From Oncomelania hupensis (Eukaryota > Mollusca > Gastropoda > Littorinimorpha > Pomatiopsidae): a stretch of 64,000 nt of DNA. Positions 12,300 to 23,194 of the stretch are shown piece by piece. The stretch lies in contig CM072522.1 in assembly GCA_036898135.1 (NCBI GenBank), forward strand, positions 60,655,070-60,719,069. The letters are read 5' to 3'. Made by a program: the position numbers and the translations under genes. Each line of letters begins with the position of its first letter. Position 1 is the stretch's first letter. The notes under the pieces are model-generated. The model was given only the letters and a program-made list of their open reading frames with translations. It made no database searches and had not been told where the DNA came from.

Positions 12300-12430
12300 C
12301 AGCAGCTAGAACTGCAAAGTACGGTCAGATGATCAGCATCATAAGCAGCTAGAACTGCAAAGTATGGTCAGGTGATCAGCATCATAAGCAGCTAGAACTT
12401 CAAAGTATTGTCAGCTTATCAGCATCATAA
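12300..12430 (+). repeat. Three copies of a roughly 44-bp repeat
   Basis: The unit holds AGCAGCTAGAACTGCAAAGT and GGTCAGATGATCAGCATCAT. Three copies with point changes. Confidence 0.85.
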
Positions 12431-12444
12431 GGGCACGCAGTGGG

Positions 12445-12720
12445 TTGTGTGGTGTACTCAACGGCAGAACAATGGAAGCACTGAATGTCAAGTGATAACA
12501 TTGCAGCCCGTACAGTCAGTGGTTCCCAGCCCATTGACGGCCTGGGGTGCTGAAACGAAAACATAACATGACTCTGAGATACAGTTGGGGAAGTGGTGTA
12601 CTCAACGGCAGAACACTCGAAGCATTGAATGTCAAACGTAAACATTGCAGCCTGTACGGTCAGTAGTGGGAAGTTAGTTGACGGCCTGTAGTGCCAAAAC
12701 ACCAATAACATGACCCTCAT
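12445..12720 (+). repeat. Direct duplication of a roughly 150-bp segment
   Basis: GTGGTGTACTCAACGGCAGA starts near 12449 and again near 12593. Both copies continue through GAATGTCAA and a TTGACGGCCTG-containing stretch and end at a CAATAACATGA-type sequence that leads into the next array. Confidence 0.85.
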
Positions 12721-13283
12721 ACACTGCCAAACTACTCTGACGTCCACAATAACATGACCCTCAGACACTGCCAAACTACTCTGACGTCCACAATAACATG
12801 ACCCTCAGACACTGCCAAACTACTCTGACGTCCACAATAACATGACCCTCAGACACTGCCAAACTACTCTGACGTCCACAATAACATGACCCTCAGACAC
12901 TGCTAAACTACTCTGACGTCCACAATAACATGACCCTCAGACACTGCCAAACTACTCTGACGTCCACAATAACATGACCCTCAGACACTGCCAAACTACT
13001 CTGACGTCCACAATAACATGACCCAGACACTGCCAAACTACTCTGACGTCCACAATAACATGACCCTCAGACACTGCCAAACTACTCTGACGTCCACAAT
13101 AACATGACCCTCAGACACTGCCAAACTACTCTGACGTCCACAATAACATGACCCTCAGACACTGCCAAACTACTCTGACGTCCACAATAACATGACCCTC
13201 AGACACTGCCAAACTACTCTGACGTCCACAATAACATGACCCTCAGACACTGCCAAACTACTCTGACGTCCACAATAACATAG
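12700..13283 (+). repeat. Minisatellite, 44-bp unit, about 13 copies, highly uniform
   Basis: The unit is CACAATAACATGACCCTCAG followed by ACACTGCCAAACTACTCTGA and CGTC. Copies are almost identical (one 3-base deletion near 13021, one base change near 12903), which suggests recent expansion or homogenisation. Confidence 0.95.
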
Positions 13284-14640
13284 ACTGAGGTCTAGTCTGT
13301 GTACGCACGCCTCATCGCAAGGACTTTTAAAGATCCTGACACTCATGTCCTAGACAGTGAGTGCCGACTACACAAATACACCCAGCAAGCACTAGGTCCT
13401 TTCTCCCACATCCCCGGTGGCCCAGGATTCCTATCGTCAGACGATGCGCCCAAAGGCTGCAGGTGGTGGCCCAGGATTCCTATCGTCAGACGATGCGCCC
13501 AAAGGCTGCAGGTGGTGGCCCAGGATTCCTATCGTCAGACGATGCGCCCAAAGGCTGCAGGTGGTGGCCCAGGATTCCTATCGTCAGACGATGCGCCCAA
13601 AGGCTGCAGGTGGTGGCCCAGGATTCCTATCGTCAGACGATGCGCCCAAAGGCTGCAGGTGGTGGCCCAGGATTCCTATCGTCAGACGATGCGCCCAAAG
13701 GCTGCAGGTGGTGGCCCAGGATTCCTATCGTCAGACGATGCGCCCAAAGGCTGCAGGTGGTGGCCCAGGATTCCTATCGTCAGACGATGCGCCCAAAGGC
13801 TGCAGGTGGTGGCCCAGGATTCCTATCGTCAGACGATGCGCCCAAAGGCTGCAGGTGGTGGCCCAGGATTCCTATCGTCAGACGATGCGCCCAAAGGCTG
13901 CAGGTGGTGGCCCAGGATTGCTATCGTCAGACGATGCGCCCAAAGGCTGCAGGTGGTGGCCCAGGATTCCTATCGTCAGACGATGCGCCCAAAGGCTGCA
14001 GGTGGTGGCCCAGGATTCCTATCGTCAGACGATGCGCCCAAAGGCTGCAGGTGGTGGCCCAGGATTGCTATCGTCAGACGATGCGCCCAAAGGCTGCAGG
14101 TGGTGGCCCAGGATTCCTATCGTCAGACGATGCGCCCAAAGGCTGCAGGTGGTGGCCCAGGATTCCTATCGTCAGACGATGCGCCCAAAGGCTGCAGGTG
14201 GTGGCCCAGGATTCCTATCGTCAGACGATGCGCCCAAAGGCTGCAGGTGGTGGCCCAGGATTCCTATCGTCAGACGATGCGCCCAAAGGCTGCAGGGGGT
14301 GGCCCAGGATTCCTATCGTCAGACGATGCGCCCAAAGGCTGCATGGGGTGGCCTAGGATTCCTATCGTCAGACGATGCGCCCAAAGGCTGCAGGTGGTCG
14401 CCCAGGATTCCTATTGTCAGACGATGCGCCCAAGGGCTGCAGGTGGTGGCCCAGGATTCCTATCGTCAGACGATGCGCCCAAAGGCTGCAGGTGGTGGCC
14501 CAGGATTGCTATCGTCAGACGATGCGCCCAAAGGCTGCAGGTGGTGGCCCAGGATTCCTATCGTCAGACGATGCGCCCAAAGGCTGCAGGTGGGCGCCTG
14601 GGGCGGCCTGCGTTAGATCCTGTATGGGCCAGCGCCTTGG
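13284..14640 (+). mobile_element. SINE-like repeat copy 1, expanded by an internal 49-bp VNTR
   Basis: The head (13284-13430: GGTCTAGTCTGTG, then TTTAAAGATCCTGAC, CCTAGACAG, CACTAGGTCC, CATCCCCGG) matches in order the reverse complements of 60340-60500 and 45590-45757. Just after the array, GCGTTAGATCCTGTAT (about 14610-14625) matches the downstream part of the same repeat. Between the two lie about 24 copies of a 49-bp unit derived from the element's own middle (CCCAGGATT ... ATGCGCCCAAAGGCTGCAGG). So the array grew inside the SINE-like element. The 3' part of the element beyond the GCCTTGGAC stretch is not recognisable here. Confidence 0.85.
13419..14603 (+). repeat. 49-bp VNTR, about 24 copies, open in all three forward frames
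   Basis: The unit is GGCCCAGGATTCCTATCGTC, AGACGATGCGCCCAAAGGCT, GCAGGTGGT. Because 49 is 3x16+1, each forward frame passes through all three unit frames; none contains a stop, so long open frames (for example 13299-14705) arise with a 49-residue period. Each unit contains the perfect inverted repeat ATCGTC-A-GACGAT. A few units carry variants (GGATTGC for GGATTCC near 13917, 14064 and 14507). No start context or codon bias supports translation. Confidence 0.95.
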
Positions 14641-15387
14641 ACATTCCACTCTTGCACATTGTAGTTTGCTTACACATAGTTTTTCTGTTAGCAGCTACAT
14701 TGTAAAACTTGACGCTTTCATTGTTTTGTTATCTTATCTCGTATTTTAAGTCATCTTTTTATTAGTGGGCTTACGTACATGTTTACTTTATGCCATTTAA
14801 ATTTTTTGAAAGTCATGTAGCCCTTGATTGTCAGTTCATTGTGTTAATGACGATGACGTCATTTTGTTGGTAGGGGTGAATGTAGCTAAGTCGGTCGTTA
14901 AGGCCTATGTACGTCGTATGTGTGTGTATGTATTAACGCAAGTTTATGCACGAAAGAAAGAAAGGAGACGAAGTATAGAACGATAGTTAAATAACAGTAC
15001 GAATGATTGGTTTTATATCATGTCAGTACAAAGCTAGTTAGTTTTATAGAGATATGTCCCTCGTTTACTATAATACTTGTTCTTCACGTGCGCCGATTTT
15101 GTGCAGTGTATGCAGTGTTGAATATTGAGTTCAGTAATTGATCATTGGCTTTGACATTGTAAAGACGTGTGGGCACCGCTTTCTGGTTATGAAAGTTTTG
15201 TGTCAATTTCTCATCATACTGATGAGGTCAGGAATCCATTGTTGTATATTACTGTAAGTTATGTAGTAGTTGTTGTATTAATTATTGGTGATGTATTATT
15301 TTATGTTCGTTATTTTCAGTTAGGAATGTGGAGTCAGTATGTCAGTGATACTTTCATTGACTGCTACGTAGTTATGGCTGTGACCGA
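14640..15387. other. Unassigned AT-rich DNA
   Basis: No gene or clear element seen. It contains TCATTTTGTTGGTAGGGG (about 14858), shared with the putative Gypsy LTR near 6812. Not enough else matches to call it an LTR. Confidence 0.4.
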
Positions 15388-16010
15388 CATGTTTAGACTT
15401 TGATGATGGACATGTTTAGACATTGATGATGGACATGTTTAGACTTTGATGATGGACATGTTTAGACTTTGATGATGGACATGTTTAGACATTGATGATG
15501 GACATGTTTAGACTTTGATGATGGACATGTTTAGACTTTGATGATGGACATGTTTAGACTTTGATGATGGACATGTTTAGATTTTGATGATGGACATGTT
15601 TAGACTTTGATGATGGACATGTTTAGACTTTGATGATGGACATTGATGATGGACATGTATAGACCTTGATGATGGACATGTTTAGACTTTGATGATGGAC
15701 ATGTTTAGACTTTGATAATGGACATGTTTAGACTTTGATGATGGACATGTTTAGACTTTGATGATGGACATGTTTAGATTTTGATGATGGACATGTTTAC
15801 ATTTTGATGATGAACATGTTTAGACCTTGATGATGGACATGTTTAGACTTTGATGATGGACATATTTAGACTTTGATGATCGACATGTTTAGACTTTAAT
15901 GATGGACATGCTTAGACTTTGATGATGGACATGTTTAGACTTTGATGATGGACATGTTTAGACCTTGATGATGAACATGTTTAGGCTTTGATGATCAACA
16001 TGTTGATCTA
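15388..16010 (+). repeat. Minisatellite, 23-bp unit, about 27 copies
   Basis: The unit is ACATGTTTAGACTTTGATG followed by ATGG. One copy near 15645 is shortened and several show T/A changes. The period is not a multiple of three and no long frame survives. Confidence 0.95.
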
Positions 16011-16144
16011 GTTTTCCTAATTGTGTATTATCAGATGTTATAATAGGCATAACGTCATACCTATTTATAATATTTATTTTTATAATATTTATATCTTGCT
16101 ATGAATGATAAGTTGTAAGTTAACGTTAGGGTGGTTTATCTTGT

Positions 16145-16585
16145 TTATTTCAACATCACTTATAATGTTATTATTGTCTTCAGTTTATTATGTCATGTAT
16201 TGATTACTTATAATGTTATTATTGTCTTCAGTTTATTATGTCATGTATTGATCACTTATGTTATTATTGTCTTCAGTTTTTTATGTCATGTATTGATCAC
16301 TTATAATGTTATTATTGTCTTCAGTTTATTATGTCATGTATTGATCACTTACAATGTTATTATTGTCTTCAGTTTAATATGTCATGTACTGATCACTTAT
16401 ATTGTTATTATTGTCTTCAGTTTATTATGTCATGTATTGATCACTTATAATGTTATTATTGTCTTCAGTTTATTATGCCATGTATTGATCACTTATAATA
16501 TTATTATTGTCTTCAGTTTATTATGTCATGTATTGATCACTTATAACGTTATTATTGTCTTCAGTTTATTATGTCATTTTTATCG
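16145..16585 (+). repeat. Minisatellite, 48-bp unit, about 9 copies, frame-preserving
   Basis: The unit is CACTTATAATGTTATTATTG, TCTTCAGTTTATTATGTCAT, GTATTGAT (48 bp = 16 codons). One copy lacks exactly three bases (near 16258), so a hydrophobic frame (16131-16589) stays open across the array. It is probably fortuitous. Confidence 0.93.
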
Positions 16586-16937
16586 TTGATCATCTTAGCA
16601 GTCAGTCAGTTAGGTTGACAGATGTTTATATTTTGTAAAGCGCATGTATATATCTAGTAATCTTCTTCTTAGTTATTGTAAAGAGTGTAGATGCAAGCAC
16701 TTGGTTGTGCATATGATGTCATTGTCAACATTCCATTCTTTGACAGTTCTCAGCTTTTACCATTGTTTGTGTTTGATTGTTTCACAGCTTGTTTTTTTTT
16801 TTATTGGAGTTGAATCAATAGAGAATTGCTTGTAAACCATCGTGGACTTGTCCTTGTGTTCGTCCATCTTCTTTTTTCTTTTCCCTATTCCTTGTCCTCA
16901 CCTCACCTGCCACTCACCTCACCCACACCCACGAGGG

Positions 16938-17640
16938 GTTTTCCTGGTCTTAACCCAACCCTTCAACACTTAGACATCTTAACTGCTGGTCTTAACCCAA
17001 CCCTTTAACACTTAGAGATCTTATATGCTGGTCTTAACCCAACCCTTCAACACTTAGAGATCTTAACTGCTGGTCTTAGCCCAACCCTTCAACACTTAGA
17101 CATCTTAACTGCTGGTCTTAACCCAACCCTTCAACACTTAGAGATCTTAACTGCTGGTCTTAACCCAACCCTTTAACACTTAGACACCTAAACTGCTGGT
17201 CTTAGCCCAACCCTTCAACACTTAAAGGTCTTATCTGCTGGTCTTAACCCAACCCTTCAACACTTAAAGATCGTAACTGCTGGTCTTAACCCAACCCTTC
17301 AACACTTATAGATCTTATCTGCTGGTCTTAACCCAACCCTTCAAAACTTAAAGATCTTAACTGCTGGTCTTAACCCAACCCTTCAAAACTTAAAGATCTT
17401 ATCTGCTGGTCTTAACCCAACCCTTCAAAACTTAAAGATCTTATCTGCTGGTCTTAACCCAACCCTTCAAAACTTAAAGATCTTATCTGCTGGTCTTAAC
17501 CCAACCCTTCAAAACTTAAAGATCTTAACTGCTGGTCTTAACCCAACCCTTCAAAACTTAAAGATCTTATCTGCTGGTCTTAACCCAATCCTTCAAAACT
17601 TAAAGATCTTAACTGCTGGTCTTAACCCAACCCTTCAACA
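16938..17640 (+). repeat. Minisatellite, 42-bp unit, about 17 copies (left part of a split array)
   Basis: The unit is CTGCTGGTCTTAACCCAACC followed by CTTCAACACTTAGACATCTT and AA. The array stops at 17640 and resumes at about 18670 for about 2.4 more copies, after an inserted segment. Confidence 0.95.
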
Positions 17641-18190
17641 TTTGAACTTTGGAACTATGTCCTTTTAATAGCAAAACCACATATAATTGCAAGCATGAAA
17701 CAAGGCTCATAGCCCAAGGGGCATTTTAGCCAAAGGTAGGGAAAAGGGGGGAAGGGGAATTACAAACATTAAAAACAATGAACGGCACACAAAAGACTGC
17801 TCCATAGGCATCACAAGACAAAACTATAAAATGTCAAACACCCGTTTTAAGGTTTACATCGGTTCAATATGGACAGAAAAGTGTACAGCATCGCATGGTT
17901 CACAGAAGAAGACAAAAGGGAATGCACAATATATAAATAGTAACATAACTCTAACAAAGCGGCTTAAATTTAGCAATCTGCTCTTTGATTCAGTATTCAT
18001 CAGCTGGTTAAATTTAAAGACATTTAAATGAGTCCAAAAGTATTTTTCCAAACATGTTTTCTATCAAGCAAGAAATTGTTACATGTAAATAAATAATGAA
18101 ACTCGTCACCAATTATTTCATCTAAGTCACACATTGTACACAACCATTCTTCTTTAGGTACATTATTGTATCTTTGAAACTTTGTAACTT
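17641..18190 (-). mobile_element. 3' end of a LINE, inside the 42-bp array
   Basis: Read on the minus strand, this holds a LINE C-terminal stretch with a Cys pair, then DEFHYLFTC (about 18085-18111), then KFNQLMNTESKSRLLNLS (about 17960-18013). These features mark the ORF2 C-terminus of many metazoan LINEs. A 3' untranslated part rich in C/T runs to 17641. Only the 3' end is present. Frames are broken by stops and shifts. Confidence 0.7.
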
Positions 18191-18668
18191 GTCCTTTCAA
18201 ACAATATTAAATAAGGCTCCGAGTCCAGGGGGACCGTCAACACAAAACAGGGGTGGGGGTGATGGGGATGTAACAACAACCATGCTGACGTCATCAACAA
18301 CGGCATAACCCTGTACAGGAATATTGCACCCACACAAAAATGAAATACTAATATTGAGTTGTTAATATACGAGACCCAGATGGAGAAAAAATAACTAAAA
18401 AGTAACTAAACAAATTGGTAATATTTAAGAAAACTGTAATAGACACGTGGAAAAAATAATCCCTCCCCCCCCCCCCCCCCAACAACAACAACAACACACA
18501 CAAAAATTCAAGTAGGTCTTGCCAAAAAATAGATGTTCGAAATAAAATTAAAAGAGAACTGTGCGTCACTATTGAAAAAGTAAACAAAAAAATATTCCAT
18601 ATAAAACGCTTAAATCAGACAAAGTGCGTTTAGGTTTAGAGTTCATTAACTGATTTAATTTATAGGCA
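18191..18668 (-). mobile_element. Second 3' end of the same LINE family, same orientation
   Basis: On the minus strand, KLNQLMNSKPKRTLSDLS (near 18600-18655) matches the corresponding segment of the copy at 17641-18190. It is followed by its own 3' untranslated region ending in GGAGCCTTATTTAAT (about 18200), similar to GAGCCTTGTTTCATG of the first. The two truncated copies lie head to tail. It contains an 18-base C run (18464-18481), which may be length-uncertain. Confidence 0.65.
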
Positions 18669-18669
18669 T

Positions 18670-18772
18670 TCGACATCTTAACTGCTGGTCTTAACCCAAC
18701 CCTTCAACACTTAGACATCTTAACTGCTGGTTTTAACCCAACCCTTCAACACTTATCTTAAATGCTGGTCTT
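18670..18772 (+). repeat. Right remnant of the 42-bp minisatellite
   Basis: About 2.4 units with the same sequence and orientation as 16938-17640. They were separated from the main array by the LINE ends. Confidence 0.92.
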
Positions 18773-18944
18773 GTTTGCCTAATCTTGTCTATCATGCATG
18801 TCTGGTGAAATATTCGTCCTTTTTCCCCCTCCTCCATGTAGTGTAAACCTTCTCACTGGTTACGAACTTTCCTTTAGCCTCTCTCACCATTAACTTTATT
18901 CTATCCCAGCACTCATTCACATTCAAACCCTCATGCAAGTCTCT

Positions 18945-19150
18945 CTTAGATACAAGACTTTTCAGGTCACCCTGCAGAGGATGAATGTCTATGACTTAGA
19001 TACAAGACTTTTTAGGTCACACTGCAGAGGATGAATGTCTATGACTTAGATTCAAGACTTGTGAGGTCACCAGTGATTTTTCCAGGTACTTCAGTTTCCT
19101 CCCACCCTTCAGTAATGGTGTCGGATGCAGTCAATTTAAATAAAAAAAAA
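18945..19150 (+). repeat. 50-bp triplication leading into a dispersed repeat (family W)
   Basis: Three copies of a 50-bp unit (CTTAGATACAAGACTTTTCA ...) lead into AGGTCACC ... TTTCCAGGTACTTCAGTTTC and AGTAATGGTGTCGGATGCAG. Matching sequence is at 48450-48580 and 55900-56000. In gene C it lies between exons 5 and 4. Here it lies at the matching place left of gene A exon 4, separated by a LINE. Confidence 0.7.
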
Positions 19151-19259
19151 TACAAATCTCCCAAAATTAACATTTTATTTCCTTTTTGTTTTCTAATAGC
19201 CACTTTTATTTACACTACATGTTTGACAGATGAAAATGTGTTTGTTGTATTGGTAGGAG

Positions 19260-21250
19260 TGCACTGACCTGGACACTCTGCTGGACGGGTCGTCGCTAGG
19301 TGAAAAGGTCGACATCATCCTCCTATGTCCAGTTCTGTATCGACATGTTGGTGCCAACTAAAGAGGTGAAGACCTACCCCAACAACAAGCCTTGTGTGAC
19401 AAAGGAGGTGGCAGACGTCCTGATGAAGAGGAAGAAGGCGTTCAGTGAGTAGACTCCAGATGACGTGAAGAAACTGCAGAAAGAAGTCAGAAGAGTGATC
19501 CTAAACAACAAGTGGAAGTTCAGGGACAAGGTCGAAGAAAGCTTCGCCTCCAACAATCCCATGAAACTGTGGAGCAACCTACAGACGATGGCTGGCTATA
19601 AGCCGTGGAAGAGGGCCTTGAATGTAGAGGACCAGTAGAAGTGGGCCAACGACCTAAACATCTTCCATGCCTGTTTTGACACCACTGACATCTCACTGAG
19701 CAAGCGAGTACTGTGGCTGACCTGAGTGAGAGAGACAACAGTGGGGAGGCACTGAGGGAGTAAGACAGGTCATCCCCAGGAGTCCTTGTGGTCCAGTTCA
19801 CGTTCCGGGAGCTGTACCCAGGAACTGCCATGACTCAGTGTTCACCATCCTGTTCCAGGAGTCGATGGACACTGGACACATCCCACCCCTTTGGAAGTCT
19901 TCCAACTTTATCCCTGTCCTTAGGAAACCCTCTCCTGCAAACCTGAATGACTATCGCCCTGTCGCTCTCACAAAACCCTCTCCCTCAACTGTCCATTCCT
20001 TTTAAGTACCTTGAGCGCATTGTCCTTCAACGACTGCTTGGGGAAATGCGCCCACTCCATGACCCCATGCAGTTCACATACACGCCCAACAGAAACACCG
20101 AAGACACCATCATCACCGTAGTCCACTCTGTGTTGATGCACCTAGAGAGGCTGAAGTCATATGCCAGAATTCTCTTCCTGGATTTTTCGTTAGCTTTGAA
20201 CACCCTCCAGCCTCACCTAATGATGCGGAAACTGATGAAAATGAAAATGGACGCCAACCCCCTGATCATCAGATGGCTCTGCAGCTTTCTCACAGACAGA
20301 CTACAACGCGTTGTGAAAAGGTCGTCCATCTCCGAGAAGGCATCGGGATACCTTCATAATAACACAGGGGTTCCTTATGGCTGAGTCCTATTCCCAGCAT
20401 TCTTCATCCTCTACACGGCCGACTGTCCCTGTACCGCTGAAGACGCCCTCCAAGTGAGGTTTTCTGACGACACATCCCTGACCGGCCTTATCACAACGAG
20501 CAAGAGCTCGTACCATTGGAAGAGCTCGTCAGATGGTGCGACGACAACCATCTCCTCCTCAACGTCTCTAATACAAAGGAGATGGTTGTTGACTACAGGA
20601 GGAGCACTCCAAGACTCGACCCATTGGTCATTGGGGTGAAATGGTGGAGGTGGTGGACCAAAACAAGTACTGGGGCTCCATCATCTATAACAACTTGGAC
20701 TGGTCCACAACACTCTGCAGCTCCTCAAGAAGGCCAACCAACGCCTATACTTTATGAGAAGGCTGAATGCCTTTAATGTGAGCTTCAGGGTGTTGGAGCT
20801 TTTCTACAGGGTGACGGTGGAGTCCGTACTGACCAACAACAGTCTGTGCTTCTTCAGCAGCCTAAAAGAGTAGGTCAAAGGTCAGGCTGGCAGAGGTTAC
20901 ACAGTGTGTGTGTGAATTTTTCCAACAGTCTTGTTTTGTGATTTGGCTTAGCATGGGATGATCATGCATGTACATGGGATGTATGTGTTGAACGCCTGTG
21001 GTTGGTGTTTGTGCATGGTGGAGCTGGTTTGTGATGGTGTGTGGGGTTGTATACGGGAGTGTACAGTGCAAGTATGTTTGGGGTGTGGGATAGTAGTTGT
21101 TTTATAGTATGTGTTGCATTATTCATTTTTTTGTTTCTACATGTCATTTTTATAAAAAATTATATGTTACATTTACTTGTGCAGTTTAAAGGCGAATGTT
21201 TACGTACATTTCATAGACCAATAAAGTCTCAGTCTGGCAGTCTGTCAGTC
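19260..21250 (+). mobile_element. L2/CR1-like LINE, third copy, heavily decayed
   Basis: It starts near the TDLDTL stretch equivalent to the start of the 8.2-kb copy and ends at a polyadenylation-like AATAAA (about 21220) with a GTCTGTCAGTCTC-type tail. The left and right flanks match neighbouring parts of gene C's intron (family W on the left, AATAATAAGGCACATTTAGC on the right), so it entered the equivalent intron of gene A. Confidence 0.85.
19340..20880 (+). pseudogene. LINE reverse transcriptase remnant
   Basis: Recognisable pieces: VKTYPNNKPCVTKEV (about 19361), a Lys/Glu-rich linker (KEVRRVILNNKWKFRDKVEE), YLERIVLQRLL, QFTYTPNRNTEDTI, ILFLDFSLALNTL (first catalytic Asp retained), TGVPYG followed by a TGA (about 20382-20384), RFSDDTSLTGLI (FADD changed to FSDD) and LLNVSNTKEMVVDYR. 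There are several stops and frame changes, so it is dead. Confidence 0.85.
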
Positions 21251-21555
21251 TCTTGTGTCATGTGAGTGTGTATGTTGGTTACACATCACCACTTTATGTC
21301 TGATTTAATAATAAGGCACATTTAGCATTCATTTATTTATTGACTTATTTATCTTTTATTATAAAAACACAAGCACAGTTTTTAATCACTCAAGCCTGAA
21401 TTACTATGGGGCTTACACCACAAAACATTCCCCCAATAGGAAATGTTCCTGTCACATGCATGTAGCATAGCTCAGAGCCTGTCCTACACTTTAGGTCAAG
21501 AAAGTTGAAACTGTACAGCAGCTAAGCCACAATCACAATACAGATAACAACATGA

Positions 21556-21815
21556 CAATTATAAAACACTACTGCCAAATATAAAACACTACTGCTAAAT
21601 ATAACACACTACTGCTAAATATAAAACACTACTGCTAAGTATAAAATACTACTGCTAAATATAAAACACTACTGCTAAGTATAAAACACTACTGCTAAGT
21701 ATAAAACACTACTGCTAAATATAAAACACTACTGCTAAGTATAAAACACTACTGCTAAGTATAAAACACTACTGCTAAGTATAAAACACTACTGCTAAAT
21801 ATAAAACACTACTAT
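21556..21815 (+). repeat. Minisatellite, 20-bp unit, about 13 copies, in gene A intron 4
   Basis: The unit is ATAAAACACTACTGCTAAGT with A/G variation at one base. It directly abuts exon 4 of gene A. The equivalent place in gene C (about 56310-56340) has a single TTGCTAAGTATAAAACACTA, so the array is an expansion specific to A. Confidence 0.95.
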
Positions 21816-21993
21816 ATTTACTGTATCCCTCTGTGTCACTGTCAGGCTCTGTCTTCACTGTACACAGTTCTGAGTCCTGAAATCAATAATGAGAATATAT
21901 TACTTTACAACAACTATCAGTACATTTGGATTACTGTACCACACAGTTCATGTGCTGAAGATTTGTATAAGAGACATCAAGCTCGATTATTAC

Positions 21994-22073
21994 CTCAGGC
22001 CCCACTGGATGTACATCAGTATATGTCTCTGACATCACCCATACTGTCTTCGTGTCCAATGGCCCACTGCTTT
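21994..22073 (-). CDS. Gene A exon 3 (80 nt)
   Basis: Encodes ESSGPLDTKTVWVMSETY followed by TDVHPVGPE when joined to exon 2. Phase 1 in, phase 0 out, as in genes C (exons 3 and 5). Confidence 0.75.
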
Positions 22074-22402
22074 CTGTAACAAAGAAATCAGCAAACACAT
22101 CATGGGCGAGTGCCATAGTGGATGATAAAACTGAACAGTTGTTGTCACTCACATCCATAGTCCTGTGTGGATCACACAAACTTGTGATCACTAAAAATTA
22201 AACTTCAATGAAAATTGATCTTGACACTTGTGGAATGAAACATTGGTTCCCTGGCACATAAGGCAAGCTATTGAGCTCACAGCCTGTAATATACTTAAAT
22301 GAGATCTAGAGAAGCAAAACTGTAAAGCATTTCAGCTACAATCACAATATAGTTTTTAAAAAAATGACCTGAAACAAAACAAAACCCTAACCATGACAAG
22401 TA

Positions 22403-23194
22403 CAGTGGAACCTCCGGTATCCGTCTTTCTAGTATACGACTCCCTCCATTATGTGACCAGAAAACTTCTGACGGATTCACTTCCAATAACAAATGACCTC
22501 TGGTATGCGACAACCTCGTTTATGCGACTAGCGACCGTGTCTTAAGCCCTTTATACGGCCGTCTTAGGGCACTTTAAAAGAGATATCAGTTAATTTGTTG
22601 TCTGTAACTTTCATTTTATCTCTCATGTTAGTGTACGCCTGCTGTTGTCTGCTATTTCCGGTTCGCAAATAAGTGACATTACTCGCCTACACTGGCTTGT
22701 CAAAATGGTGTCGCGCAAGAGGAACGTTTTGAGTTTGGTAGAGAGAATGAAAGTGATTGAAAGAAGTGAAAATGGGGATAGTTGTTTGTCTATTGCAAGA
22801 AGTTTAGACGTTGGGAAGACCCAAATTCAGCTCATCATAAAGGATAAGGAATATGTGAAACTACGATGGGAGAGTGGAGAAAGTGGCGAAAGGGAAACAT
22901 CGAAACTGAGAGCTTCTGCACTGACAGACTTGGATGAACGCGTCTGGCAGTGGTTCGACTGTTTTCTATTTTTGAAGTTGTCAATAAAAGACAAAGCTAA
23001 AAATGAAACATGTTTTACAGTTTCCTTTGTCAGAGAATACATGCTGGTGAGTGTGAAAATTATGACTACATACCCCTCCGAGACTGACCCCCCCTCGCCC
23101 CACCCCACCCCTTGTTTCCGGTATAAGACTACCTCTATTATAAGACCATTTTTTTTCTCAGATTTTGGACGGTTGTATACCGGAGGTTCCACTG
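22403..23194 (+). mobile_element. Pogo/Tigger-like DNA transposon, internally deleted, in gene A intron 2
   Basis: Terminal inverted repeats CAGTGGAACCTCCGGTAT (22403-22420) and its complement (23177-23194). TA precedes the left end (22401-22402), and TG follows the right end. Paralogue B has the uninterrupted site (CCATGACAAGCATTACTATC, about 42941), which confirms both ends. Subterminal stretches repeat parts of the terminal motif. The only gene content is the N-terminal DNA-binding domain below; the DDE catalytic domain is absent. Confidence 0.85.

Noticed and set aside
10632..13283. CRISPR-like arrays
   Set aside because: Units are contiguous tandem repeats without unique spacers, in clearly eukaryotic DNA.
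13299..14705. 468-codon open frame over the 49-bp array
   Set aside because: All three forward frames are open because the unit has no stop and its length is 3n+1; there is no start context or codon bias.
6812..14876. A second Gypsy LTR near 14.86 kb because of an 18-base match
   Set aside because: The match does not extend; one short shared stretch is not enough to call an LTR.
16131..16589. Hydrophobic, membrane-protein-like 152-codon frame
   Set aside because: A 48-bp minisatellite keeps the frame; the residues follow the repeat, not a protein family.
17854..18051. Independent 65-codon gene on either strand
   Set aside because: It is the decayed C-terminal end of a LINE; the plus-strand frame is its shadow.
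18464..18481. Poly-C run as a regulatory structure
   Set aside because: More likely a slippage-prone tract in a retroelement 3' region; its length may even be a sequencing error.
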